Made by a program: the position numbers and the translations under genes | Source of the DNA: an uncultured Peptococcaceae bacterium | GTDB taxonomy: Bacteria; Bacillota; Peptococcia; Peptococcales; Peptococcaceae | Direction: 5' to 3' | Length of the DNA stretch: 41,404 nt | NCBI GenBank assembly: GCA_900552455.1 | Contig: URZX01000022.1 | Location: forward strand, 1-41,404 | Notes under the pieces: model-generated | What the model was told of the DNA's origin: nothing | What the model saw: only the letters and a program-made list of their open reading frames with translations | Database searches by the model: none | Part shown: in pieces, positions 1 to 7,158 of the stretch | How positions within the stretch are numbered: position 1 is the first letter of the stretch | Layout: each line of letters starts with the position of its first letter

Positions 1-233
1 AGGTAGGAGGTAGCCCTTGCGGCCCACAGGGCCGCGGCGGGGCCGGCGCGTTTCATTTGCCGGCAGGCAGGAGGTAGGAGGTTTTGGCTAGTGCCGTGCC
101 CAGGTGAGTGTTTTAGCACTGCGAACGCTTCTTGCGAAACGTCTATCACGCCCGGCACGGGCGTAAACCTCCTACCTGCGGGCGAGCGAAGCAAGCCCGT
201 CCGCGCAGCGGCTACCTCCTACCTCCTACCTCA
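1..233. repeat. GC-rich palindromic intergenic repeat cluster
   Basis: No gene is supported here. The stretch is built from copies of an 11-13 nt unit, GGTAGGAGGT, on the plus strand (1-12 and 70-82) and its reverse complement ACCTCCTACC (about 167-176 and 214-232, the last copy tandemly repeated). Between them sit strong hairpins: GCGGCCC-ACA-GGGCCGC at 19-35, GTG-TTTTA-GCAC around 110, and a CGGGC...GCCCG stem around 178-198. The units nest so that outer and inner copies can pair, giving one large cruciform or RNA structure just downstream of the disA stop codon. It resembles REP/extragenic palindromic elements in architecture; whether it is repeated in the genome cannot be seen. The left edge is cut by the window. 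Confidence 0.6.
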
Positions 234-242
234 GCAAAGCGC

Positions 243-1343
243 TTACTGCACCCAGTTGCTATCAGTAATGATCTGGCTGCGAATGCGCTCGAGCCCCAGC
301 GTGATCTGGTTGACACGCGCTGGCCCGATGCCTTCGACGTCGTCGAGCTCGTTGTTCGACGCCAGCAGGATCGACTGGAAATCGCCAAAGGCTTCGACCA
401 TATTTTCGATGACCGAATTTGGCAGACGTGGGATCTTGTGCAGCACACGATAGCCGCGGCATTCCAGGAAAACACGCTTGTCCTTGTCGTGGAATTCGTT
501 GAGCCCCAGCGAGCGCGCGATCAGATCCAGATCCCAGAGCTGCTCGCTATCAAACCGCGCCAGCCGCTCGAGATAATCGTCGACCTGTTCCTTGTCTGTT
601 TTCTCCGGATCGCGGATCATATAGTCGCGGATCGTCAGCCGTTCCTCCGCCTCGACATTGCTCGAAAGCTCCTCCGCCTGCATGCGGATCAGCGTGCTCT
701 CGTCGCCGAGCTCCGTGAGATACAGTCGCAGCATCTGCTCGACGCGTTTGAAAAGCTCCGCGCGCTGGACCACCGTGAGTACATCCGGCAGTGTGACAAC
801 ATTGTCAAATTCCTGCACACTCAAGCGCAGCACCGCTTCCTCGAGCACATCCTTGTATTTCTCCAGCGTGCCCAGCGCCTGATTCGCCGTGTTCAGCAGC
901 ACGCTGACATCCTTGAGCACATACTTCGACGTGCCCTTGTAAAGCGTGATCACGCGCCGGCGCTGCGAAATACAGATAACGAGCGCCCCTGTCTGGCGCG
1001 CCGTCTGCTCCGCCGTGCGATGGCGGATCCCCGTCTCTGAAGATGGCACATCCGGATCCGGCATGAGATGCGTGTTGGCGCTGATGATGCGCTTCACATC
1101 CGGCGAAATGAGAATGGCGCCGTCCATTTTCGCCAGCTCGTAGAGATGGGCCGGCGAATAATCGGTGTCAATGTCAAAGCCGCCCTTGGTCAACGGCTTG
1201 ATCTTCGCCGGATCGCCGATGACAATGAGCCCGCCGGTATTGGCACGCAGCACATTGTCCAATCCTTCACGCAGCGCTGTGCCTGGAGCCGTTTTTTTGA
1301 GCACATCCATGAGTGCATTGGTTTCACTTGAAATAAGCTGCAT
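243..1343 (-). CDS. disA: DNA integrity scanning protein DisA, diadenylate cyclase
   Basis: DisA condenses two ATP into cyclic di-AMP and slides along DNA, stalling at branched structures. The 366-residue product has the N-terminal DAC domain with the DGA motif (residues 74-76) and the RHR motif (107-109, followed by TAEQ), a helical linker, and a C-terminal helix-hairpin-helix region (GIGPARVNQ) for DNA binding. Length matches the family. The start at 1343 is chosen over an in-frame ATG 30 nt upstream because GGAGGG lies 5 nt before it; the upstream ATG lies inside the end of radA. The start follows the radA stop by one base, so the two are translationally coupled, as in many Firmicutes where RadA and DisA work together in the DNA damage response. 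Confidence 0.96.
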   Translation of the reverse strand: MQLISSETNALMDVLKKTAPGTALREGLDNVLRANTGGLIVIGDPAKIKPLTKGGFDIDTDYSPAHLYELAKMDGAILISPDVKRIISANTHLMPDPDVPSSETGIRHRTAEQTARQTGALVICISQRRRVITLYKGTSKYVLKDVSVLLNTANQALGTLEKYKDVLEEAVLRLSVQEFDNVVTLPDVLTVVQRAELFKRVEQMLRLYLTELGDESTLIRMQAEELSSNVEAEERLTIRDYMIRDPEKTDKEQVDDYLERLARFDSEQLWDLDLIARSLGLNEFHDKDKRVFLECRGYRVLHKIPRLPNSVIENMVEAFGDFQSILLASNNELDDVEGIGPARVNQITLGLERIRSQIITDSNWVQ

Positions 1344-1344
1344 G

Positions 1345-2718
1345 CTACTCCCTCCATAAATTTTTGATGACATTGGTAATGAGCGACTCCTGAACGATCT
1401 CCATATTTGGGATCTCGAGACGTTTTTTCTGCTTTGGCACGATGGCTCTGCGGAAACCCCTCTGCGCCGCCTCGCGTAGCCGCCGCTCCAGCTGGCCCAC
1501 CTGGCGCAGCTCGCCAGTCAGGCCCACTTCGCCCAACAGCAGCAGATCCTGCGGCACACATTTGTCCAGATAGCTCGAAGCGATCGCCATCGCCGCCGCC
1601 AGATCACAGGCCGGATCGTCCACGCGCAGCCCGCCGACCACATTGAGATAGACATCCTGATCGCCGAGCCGCAGCCCAGCGCGCTTTTCCAGCACAGCAA
1701 TGAGCATCGAGACACGGTCGTATTTCATCCCCGTCGTCATACAGCGCGACTGGCCGTAGAAAGATTTTGTCGCCAGCGCCTGGATCTCCACCAGGATCGG
1801 CCGCGATCCCTCGAGCAGCGCCGTGACCACAGCGCCGCTGACCGTCGCCGTGCGCTCCGAGAGAAAAACCCGCGACGCATCGCCAACCTCGACGAGCCCT
1901 TCGCCAGTCATGTCGAACACACCGATCTCGTTGATCGAGCCGAAGCGATTCTTGAGCCCGCGCAGCACGCGATACTGCGACTGACGGTCCCCTTCAAAGA
2001 GCAGCACCGCATCCACCATGTGCTCAAGCACCCGCGGACCAGCGACACTGCCATCCTTTGTGACATGGCCGATGAGCACCGTCGGAACGCCGACGCCCTT
2101 CGCCCAGCCCATGCAGGCAGCCGTCACCGCGCGCAGCTGGGAAACGCTCCCAGGCGCCGACTGGACCGCCGGATCGAAGATCGTCTGCACCGAATCGATG
2201 ATCAAAAGATCCCAATTTTCGCCGCGCACGACAGCATCCAGCAGCTCCACATTGTTCTCCGTCATCACCTGGATGCGCTCCGAAGTAACGCCCAGCCGTT
2301 CCGCACGATTACGGATCTGGCCCTTCGATTCCTCGCCAGACACATAGAGCACACCGCCCGAGCCCGCGATCGCATCCATCAGCTGCATCGTCAGCGTCGA
2401 CTTGCCGATCCCCGGATCGCCCGAAAGGAGCACCAGCTCACCCGGCACCAGCCCACCGCCAAGCACACGATTGAGCTCGCGGATCCCAGTGTCGATGCGC
2501 GCAGCGCTCGTCGTGTCGATTTTCGCGAGCAGCTCCGGTCGTGTGCTACCGCCGGCAAGCGGCGAAAGATGCGCGCGCCCCGGCTTTTTCTCCTGCGGCT
2601 GCGCCACCATCTCTTCCACGAGCGTGTTCCAGGCACCACAGTCAGGACAGCGCCCCATCCATTTTGGCGTTTGATAACCACATTCCTGGCAAACGTATTT
2701 TGTCTTCGCTTTCGCCAT
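1345..2718 (-). CDS. radA: DNA repair protein RadA
   Basis: RadA is a RecA-like ATPase that drives branch migration of recombination intermediates and processes stalled forks. The 457-residue protein shows the N-terminal C4 zinc finger (Cys 10, 13, 24, 27), a Walker A motif GDPGIGKST at about 100-108, the RadA-specific KNRFG motif at 256-260, and a Lon-protease-like C-terminal domain. The start has AAGGAGGG seven bases upstream. It is the first gene of a two-gene unit with disA. In many Firmicutes clpC/mcsB precede radA; here the upstream neighbour is instead a small XRE regulator in the same direction. Confidence 0.97.
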   Translation of the reverse strand: MAKAKTKYVCQECGYQTPKWMGRCPDCGAWNTLVEEMVAQPQEKKPGRAHLSPLAGGSTRPELLAKIDTTSAARIDTGIRELNRVLGGGLVPGELVLLSGDPGIGKSTLTMQLMDAIAGSGGVLYVSGEESKGQIRNRAERLGVTSERIQVMTENNVELLDAVVRGENWDLLIIDSVQTIFDPAVQSAPGSVSQLRAVTAACMGWAKGVGVPTVLIGHVTKDGSVAGPRVLEHMVDAVLLFEGDRQSQYRVLRGLKNRFGSINEIGVFDMTGEGLVEVGDASRVFLSERTATVSGAVVTALLEGSRPILVEIQALATKSFYGQSRCMTTGMKYDRVSMLIAVLEKRAGLRLGDQDVYLNVVGGLRVDDPACDLAAAMAIASSYLDKCVPQDLLLLGEVGLTGELRQVGQLERRLREAAQRGFRRAIVPKQKKRLEIPNMEIVQESLITNVIKNLWRE

Positions 2719-2821
2719 CGGGCGCCCTCCTTTACAACGTTGTTTTCTTACTTAGTTAATATTATAACAAAAATAACATTTACAAAAAATGCGACCTTAA
2801 CGGACGCATTTTGGTGACTGG

Positions 2822-3064
2822 TTATTTATCGCTGTCTTCTTCAATATCTACGATCTTCAGAGTCTTGCCCAGCGGGCGCAGAACCTTCAGGATCGTGGTC
2901 AGCTGCGGATCCGTCAATCCTCGTTCCATACGCGCGATGACAGGCTGTTTGACTCCGCATGCTGCTTCGATGTTTTTCTGGGTCATCCCCATTTCTCTTC
3001 TGGTGCGGAGGATCTCATGCACTAAGTTCTGTTTCTTTTCAAAGATTTCATCGGACGCTTTCAT
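2822..3064 (-). CDS. Small XRE-family HTH regulator, HigA-antitoxin-like
   Basis: An 80-residue cytoplasmic protein made almost entirely of a Cro/C1-type helix-turn-helix (MTQKNIEAACGVKQPVIAR, then MERG), followed by a C-terminal stretch (PQLTTILKVLRPLGKTLKIV) typical of HigA-like antitoxins. An in-frame TTG 60 nt upstream would add 20 residues that look non-coding, so the ATG at 3064 is preferred; its AGGAAGGG is about 14 nt upstream, longer than usual. No RelE/HigB-type toxin is visible on either side, so it is either an orphan antitoxin-like regulator or a remnant. A good promoter lies about 140 nt upstream, leaving a long leader that contains a hairpin and a possible 22-codon frame. Confidence 0.75.
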   Translation of the reverse strand: MKASDEIFEKKQNLVHEILRTRREMGMTQKNIEAACGVKQPVIARMERGLTDPQLTTILKVLRPLGKTLKIVDIEEDSDK

Positions 3065-3071
3065 CGATTTT

Positions 3072-3140
3072 CTAACTTCCCTTCCTAAAATAAAATTTGT
3101 TCGTGCAGCAAATCGCCCTGCCAAAGGGCCACGACTTCAT
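3072..3140 (-). CDS. Possible 22-codon upstream ORF in the leader of the XRE gene
   Basis: Within the predicted leader, GGGGGG stands 11 nt before an ATG at 3140 that opens a 22-codon frame ending 7 nt before the XRE start. The product would start MKSWPFGRA and contains two adjacent cysteines. The position suggests translational coupling or a leader peptide, but the frame is very short and has no recognisable homology. The same leader also holds a hairpin, CATGTGTG-N14-CACACATG (about 3138-3167), that could mask the start. Low confidence as a real gene. Confidence 0.2.
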   Translation of the reverse strand: MKSWPFGRAICCTNKFYFRKGS

Positions 3141-3204
3141 GTGTGTTTGTTCCCCCCATCACACATGAGAAAACTGAATAACATATTCCTATTTGCTTAT
3201 CAAT

Positions 3205-3233
3205 ATTATCCACGGTTATTGGCCTCACGTCAA
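3205..3233 (-). promoter_or_regulatory. Sigma-A promoter for the XRE gene
   Basis: On the minus strand TTGACG (3233-3228) is followed after exactly 17 bp by GATAAT (3210-3205). It points at the XRE gene and predicts a leader of about 135 nt. The rest of 3234-3384 is AT-rich and shows nothing else I can support. Confidence 0.6.
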
Positions 3234-3384
3234 GGGCTGCGTATACGTATATTTTATATTTTTGCTAATTCTACAAAATATATCTGCAACAAACAACATA
3301 TATACTGATAATACCACTTATTTAGTAGAAATTGAACCCCTTCTTACCTTCTTTATAAGAATATAAAAAAATCACAGATTGCGC

Positions 3385-3413
3385 TTGCAATTTTTCCCCG
3401 ACAATGCTAGTAT
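3385..3413 (+). promoter_or_regulatory. Promoter of the tandem tRNA-Thr genes
   Basis: TTGCAA at 3385-3390, 17 bp spacer, TAGTAT at 3408-3413, ending 15 nt before the first tRNA. Confidence 0.55.
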
Positions 3414-3428
3414 ATAGAAGATGCATTT

Positions 3429-3501
3429 GCCGATATAGCTCAATTGGTAGAGCAGCTGATTTGTAATCAGCAGGTTGCGGGTTCGAGTCCCATTGTCGGC
3501 T
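3429..3501 (+). tRNA. tRNA-Thr (anticodon TGT)
   Basis: A 73-nt cloverleaf: acceptor GCCGATA pairs with TGTCGGC (one G-U), D arm with GG in the loop, anticodon arm CTGAT-TTGTAAT-CAG with TGT in the middle of the loop, and a TTCGAGT T-loop. The discriminator base is T and the CCA end is not encoded. Reads ACA and related threonine codons. Confidence 0.97.
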
Positions 3502-3504
3502 TAA

Positions 3505-3577
3505 GCTGATGTGGCTCAGTTGGTAGAGCAGCTGATTCGTAATCAGCAGGTCACCGGTTCAAGTCCGGTCATCAGCT
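3505..3577 (+). tRNA. tRNA-Thr (anticodon CGT)
   Basis: A 73-nt cloverleaf three bases after the first threonine tRNA: acceptor GCTGATG pairs with CATCAGC, anticodon loop TTCGTAA gives CGT (codon ACG). T-loop TTCAAGT. CCA not encoded. It shares the anticodon arm sequence with its neighbour, suggesting duplication. Both are cotranscribed up to the terminator at 3582. Confidence 0.97.
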
Positions 3578-3581
3578 CGTT

Positions 3582-3613
3582 CGCCGGAAGGATTTTCCTT
3601 CCGGCGATTTTTT
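3582..3613 (+). terminator. Rho-independent terminator of the tRNA-Thr pair
   Basis: Perfect 10-bp stem CGCCGGAAGG / CCTTCCGGCG with an ATTTT loop, followed by ATTTTTT. Confidence 0.95.
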
Positions 3614-3614
3614 A

Positions 3615-3644
3615 TTGCCCGCAAACACCGTGTTGCGCTATCAT
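3615..3644 (+). promoter_or_regulatory. Possible promoter of the nitroreductase gene
   Basis: TTGCCC at 3615-3620, 18 bp spacer, TATCAT at 3639-3644, about 35 nt before the start codon. The -35 match is partial. Confidence 0.35.
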
Positions 3645-3679
3645 ATACCATAAGAAAACGATGAAAGGATGTCACCACC

Positions 3680-4426
3680 ATGAATGAAACCTTACAGCAT
3701 CAACTGAACCACCGCAGCATCCGCAAATTCAAAGACACACCACTCTCCGACGAACAGCTCGATCTTATCCTTTCCGCCGCCAGCCAAACGCCGACCTACA
3801 CCTTCCTGCAGGCAGCCAGCATCATCGGCGTCACCGACAAAGCCAAGCAAAAACGACTCGCTGAGATCTGTAAACAATCCTACGTCGCCGAAGCAGGCTA
3901 CCTCTTCGTCATCGTCTGCGACATGAACCGCAACGCGCGCATCGCCGCCGCGCAGAACATTCCTGCCGACGGCATGAGCCGCGCCGAGCGTTTCTTCCCA
4001 ACCTTCTACGACGCCACGCTGATGACCATGAACATGGTCACCGCCGCTGAATCAATGGGGCTCGGCTGTGTCATCCTCGGCAGCATCAACAACGACATGC
4101 AGGCCGTCATTGACCTTCTCGAGCTGCCGGAATACACCTTCCCTTGTCTCGGACTCGCCGTCGGCGTGCCTGATCAGGAGCCAGCGCTCAAGCCTCGCCT
4201 GCCGCGCAAATTTATTTTCATGGAAAACAGCTACCAGCCGATCGACGATCCACTGAACGCCCTCGCCGACTACGACAGCATCGTGCATCAGTACTACGAC
4301 CTCCGCGACACGAAAAAGCCCGTCGACACCTTCACCGCCCAAATGGCAGCGCGCATGGCCGCCGTGCCCGACGCTTCGCCAAGCCTCCTCGACATTCTCC
4401 AGCACCAGGGATTTCTCAAGGAATAA
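3680..4426 (+). CDS. Nitroreductase-family NAD(P)H-dependent FMN oxidoreductase (NfsA/FRP type)
   Basis: A 248-residue flavoenzyme of the NfsA/FRP branch of the nitroreductase superfamily, which reduces nitroaromatics, quinones or flavins with NAD(P)H; the natural substrate is unknown. The N-terminal HRSIRKFKDTPLSDEQL is the classic FMN phosphate-binding start of the family, the central NMVTAAESMGLGCVILGSI is the conserved helix-strand, and VGVPDQEPALKPRLPR is typical of the NfsA branch. Length fits. AAAGGATG precedes the ATG by about ten bases. Monocistronic between two strong terminators. Cytoplasmic; no signal peptide. Confidence 0.88.
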   Translation: MNETLQHQLNHRSIRKFKDTPLSDEQLDLILSAASQTPTYTFLQAASIIGVTDKAKQKRLAEICKQSYVAEAGYLFVIVCDMNRNARIAAAQNIPADGMSRAERFFPTFYDATLMTMNMVTAAESMGLGCVILGSINNDMQAVIDLLELPEYTFPCLGLAVGVPDQEPALKPRLPRKFIFMENSYQPIDDPLNALADYDSIVHQYYDLRDTKKPVDTFTAQMAARMAAVPDASPSLLDILQHQGFLKE

Positions 4427-4450
4427 TCCCCCCATCAACAACTGAACCGC

Positions 4451-4492
4451 AACGGATATTCGACCACACCGCCGAATATCCGTTCATTTTTT
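4451..4492 (+). terminator. Terminator after the nitroreductase gene
   Basis: 12-bp perfect stem AACGGATATTCG / CGAATATCCGTT with a 10-nt loop, followed by CATTTTTT. Confidence 0.92.
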
Positions 4493-4592
4493 CCGCCAGC
4501 AAATTTTTTGCGTTTCACGCCAATATTTCCGTGGGTTTTCCCATTATCGCGGGTATCATTTAATAGAAGAAAAGCCGAAAGGAGGCGACGAC

Positions 4593-5135
4593 ATGAACGA
4601 GCAGGACATCATTCTATTGCTCCAGCAGAAGAACGAAGACGGGCTAACCGCCCTGACGCTGCATTATGGGCCGCTCATGCGCTACATCATTGCCCCGATC
4701 CTGCCAAATCCTCAGGATCAGGAAGATTGCCTCGCCGAAGTGACCTTGCGCGTTTGGGACAAGATCGACCAGTTTGATCCAAAACGCGGCAGCTGGAAAG
4801 CCTGGCTCACAGCCATCACCAGAAACACCGCGCTCAATCATGTGCGCGCACTGACGCGTCACACAAACTACGGAGAGGTCTCTGAAAATCTCGCGTCATC
4901 CGAGCCTACGCCAGAAGAAACCATCCTGCGGCACGAAGAGCAGCGTGCCCTCGAAAAAGCGCTGGGCCAGCTTTCAAGCCGCGATCGTCAATTATTTTAC
5001 AGAAAATATTACTACCTTCAGTCCACCGCTCAGATCGCCGCTGAATTGGGCATCACAGAGCGCGCCGTCGAAGGACGACTCTATCGCTTGCGGAAAAACC
5101 TGAGAAAACTGTTAGGAGGTGAGCACTATGAGTGA
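4593..5135 (+). CDS. RNA polymerase sigma factor, sigma-70/ECF family
   Basis: A 180-residue ECF-type sigma factor. Region 2 covers about residues 10-85 (LHYGPLMRYIIAPIL, DQEDCLAEVTLRVWDKIDQFDP, WLTAITRNTALNHVRA) and binds core polymerase and the -10 element. Region 4 covers about 120-175 (LSSRDRQLFYRKYYYLQSTAQIA, then ITERAVEGRLYRLRKNLRK), a helix-turn-helix for the -35. The linker has the usual acidic TPEET. AAGGAGG precedes the ATG. It overlaps the next gene, a multi-span membrane protein, by 8 nt, which is the standard arrangement of an ECF sigma factor with a membrane partner. The target promoters are not evident. Confidence 0.92.
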   Translation: MNEQDIILLLQQKNEDGLTALTLHYGPLMRYIIAPILPNPQDQEDCLAEVTLRVWDKIDQFDPKRGSWKAWLTAITRNTALNHVRALTRHTNYGEVSENLASSEPTPEETILRHEEQRALEKALGQLSSRDRQLFYRKYYYLQSTAQIAAELGITERAVEGRLYRLRKNLRKLLGGEHYE

Positions 5136-6645
5136 ACAGAAAAAATCGTTCATGGATGAGCAGGATTTTGACGCACTGCTTTCGCGCAGCCTGCCAGAGC
5201 TGCCCCCGGAAGACATCGTCGCTCGGACCGTTCCCGGAAAAAAAGCGTTGAACCGCATCCTCGTCGGTTATTTTCTCTCCACCTTCACCATCAACGGCCT
5301 GGGGCTGAACCTGATTCTGCCGGTCATCGGCCAGATCCTCATGCTGCTCGGCTTCCGCGCGCTGCAGCATGAAAATCGCTGGTTCAACGCCTGCTACGTT
5401 TTCGCTGTGCTCCAGGCCTTTCTCCGCTTCGGCAAACTGATTCTGGATACCACCATTTTTGATCTGCCATTCGAAGATCCGCAAAACGCTGCAAGCGCTT
5501 TCTATATCGCCCTCGCCCTGCAAGTGCTCCTGACCGTCGTTTCCCTCCTCTGCTTCTGGTGCGGCCTCAGAACCGTGCAGAAAGCCTGCGGGATCCGCTC
5601 CAAAGACATCGGCGTGCTGGCGCTGCTCGTATGGAATCTGCTCTTTTGTGCCATGGCCTTGTTACAAATGCGTGGACAGTTCTTCGGTGGGTACACCCTG
5701 CTGTTTTTGCTTTTCAGCCTCATCATCATCCTCTGGATGATCGCCCGACAGGCGAAAGCGCTGGACGCTACCGGCTACGTGCTCCAGCCAGAGCCACTCA
5801 GGCTCTCAGATCGCACACTCACGTTGATCATTCTCGGCATTCTTGCCATCGGCTGCACCTGTGGTCATCTTTTTTTCTCCAGTTACGACATGGACTGGCA
5901 GACAGTCGACAGCACAGAATCCGCCGCCACCAGCGAAACAAAATCGCAGCTGGCCGCCCTCGGTTTTCCAGAAGATATTCTGGACGATCTCACGCCAGAA
6001 GATCTCGCACGCTGCCATGGCGCTGAGCAGGTCGTCGTCGATGCGCGCACGCTCAACAGCGAAAATCCTACATTCGACAACGGCGACTACGACATCCGCC
6101 TGACCAACGTCATCGTGCTCGTTCCCGGGGAAACGCCGCACGTCGTCCTCTTCAACCATTTTTCCTGGCTGAGCATCCCGATATTCTACGGCACCGCCGC
6201 TCTTAACATTCTCCCAACGTACGAAGTGTCTGCAGAATTGTGGCGCCTTGAGAACGGCCCAACCGGCCGCATCCTCTACGACGACGGAGACGATTCCTTC
6301 GTCGCAGACTATCATTCCATCGAGATGCGCACTGTGACGAGCAATCTTTTCCGAAATGTTGCGCCTTCTCCTAGTCTCTACGCCAGCTTCATCTTCCCGA
6401 ATCAGGGCACGCGCCAGCGTGGCTACATCACCTATACGATCGCTCCACGCGCGATCCTTCCTGAAGGTTATCGCCAAGCAGGCTACAGCCAGATGACCTA
6501 CATGCACCAAAAGAAGCGTTTCTTATATCCAGCAGAAACGGCAGATTCCAGCAGCATCTTCTCCATCAACGGCCCATTTGAATCCATGCAGCCAGCGCCG
6601 CTGATTTTTGAACTCACAGAAAGCGGCATCAAGCTGGACCAATAG
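5128..6645 (+). CDS. Multi-span membrane protein with large external C-terminal domain, likely partner of the ECF sigma factor
   Basis: 505 residues, not recognised as a named family. A 40-residue acidic cytoplasmic head (DEQDFDALLSRSLPELPPEDIVART) precedes about six or seven hydrophobic segments (roughly 43-75, 84-102, 121-146, 160-178, 184-206, 228-250). The remaining 250 residues are hydrophilic and probably extracytoplasmic. The short head would be the sigma-binding part; the motif LPELPPEDIVARTVPGKKALNRI resembles heads of membrane anti-sigma proteins seen after ECF genes in Firmicutes, but no ZAS zinc motif is present. The start at 5128 is chosen over a GTG at 5119 because AGGAGGTG lies 6 nt before it. 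Role as anti-sigma factor or sensor is inferred from the overlap with the sigma gene. Confidence 0.7.
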   Translation: MSEQKKSFMDEQDFDALLSRSLPELPPEDIVARTVPGKKALNRILVGYFLSTFTINGLGLNLILPVIGQILMLLGFRALQHENRWFNACYVFAVLQAFLRFGKLILDTTIFDLPFEDPQNAASAFYIALALQVLLTVVSLLCFWCGLRTVQKACGIRSKDIGVLALLVWNLLFCAMALLQMRGQFFGGYTLLFLLFSLIIILWMIARQAKALDATGYVLQPEPLRLSDRTLTLIILGILAIGCTCGHLFFSSYDMDWQTVDSTESAATSETKSQLAALGFPEDILDDLTPEDLARCHGAEQVVVDARTLNSENPTFDNGDYDIRLTNVIVLVPGETPHVVLFNHFSWLSIPIFYGTAALNILPTYEVSAELWRLENGPTGRILYDDGDDSFVADYHSIEMRTVTSNLFRNVAPSPSLYASFIFPNQGTRQRGYITYTIAPRAILPEGYRQAGYSQMTYMHQKKRFLYPAETADSSSIFSINGPFESMQPAPLIFELTESGIKLDQ

Positions 6646-6653
6646 CATTTCCC

Positions 6654-6696
6654 CGCCGGTCTCCGCGAAACATCTCGCAGGGGCCGGCGATTTTTT
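6654..6696 (+). terminator. Terminator after the sigma/membrane-protein operon
   Basis: 10-bp stem CGCCGGTCTC / GGGGCCGGCG with two G-U pairs, then ATTTTTT. Confidence 0.88.
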
Positions 6697-6727
6697 CGCG
6701 CCACAAAAAATAAACAGCATATAACAC

Positions 6728-6756
6728 TTGACAACAGTTCGCTACTGTTCTATACT
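6728..6756 (+). promoter_or_regulatory. Strong promoter with an inverted-repeat operator for the GntR/ABC operon
   Basis: TTGACA (6728-6733), exact 17-bp spacer, TATACT (6751-6756). A perfect inverted repeat AACAGT-TCGCT-ACTGTT (6733-6749) fills the spacer, and a further ACTGTTT half-site follows the -10. A GntR dimer bound here would block polymerase, so negative autoregulation by the adjacent YtrA-like protein is likely. Confidence 0.8.
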
Positions 6757-6780
6757 GTTTACAACGAGAGGAGGAATTCC

Positions 6781-7158
6781 ATGAACATCATCATCAACCA
6801 CTCTCTCATGGTACCAATCTATGAACAGATCGTCGATCAAGTGAAAAAACTCATCCGCGACGGCAGCCTCGTCGAAAACGACGCCCTGCCATCGGTGAGG
6901 GCGCTTTCCAAAGAGCTCAAGATCAGCGCGCTCACCGTCAAAAAAGCCTACGATGCCCTCGAGGCCGAAGGCTTCACCCACACCATCCACGGCAAGGGCA
7001 CCTACGTGGCCGCGACCAACAGCGAACTCCTTTTAGAGGAGCAGAAAAAAGAAGTCGAAGCCGCGCTCGAGCAGGTCATTCTCAAAGGACGGCGGCTCGG
7101 CATTTCCGATGAGGATATGCGTGCCTTGTTTGACATTATTTTGGAGGGATCACTATGA
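6781..7158 (+). CDS. GntR-family transcriptional regulator, YtrA subfamily
   Basis: A 125-residue regulator with the N-terminal winged helix of GntR proteins (PIYEQIVDQVKKLIRDG, ALPSVRALSKELKISALTV, YDALEAEGF, GKGTYVA) and the very short C-terminal tail of about 40 residues that defines the YtrA subfamily, which usually lacks a ligand domain and controls ABC transporter operons. GAGGAGG precedes the ATG. Its stop overlaps the start of the ABC ATPase (ATGA). It probably represses its own operon through the inverted repeat inside the promoter spacer. Confidence 0.93.
   Translation: MNIIINHSLMVPIYEQIVDQVKKLIRDGSLVENDALPSVRALSKELKISALTVKKAYDALEAEGFTHTIHGKGTYVAATNSELLLEEQKKEVEAALEQVILKGRRLGISDEDMRALFDIILEGSL

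Noticed and set aside
2822..3400. HigBA toxin-antitoxin pair
   Set aside because: The HTH protein looks antitoxin-like but no toxin frame of 90-120 codons lies on either side.
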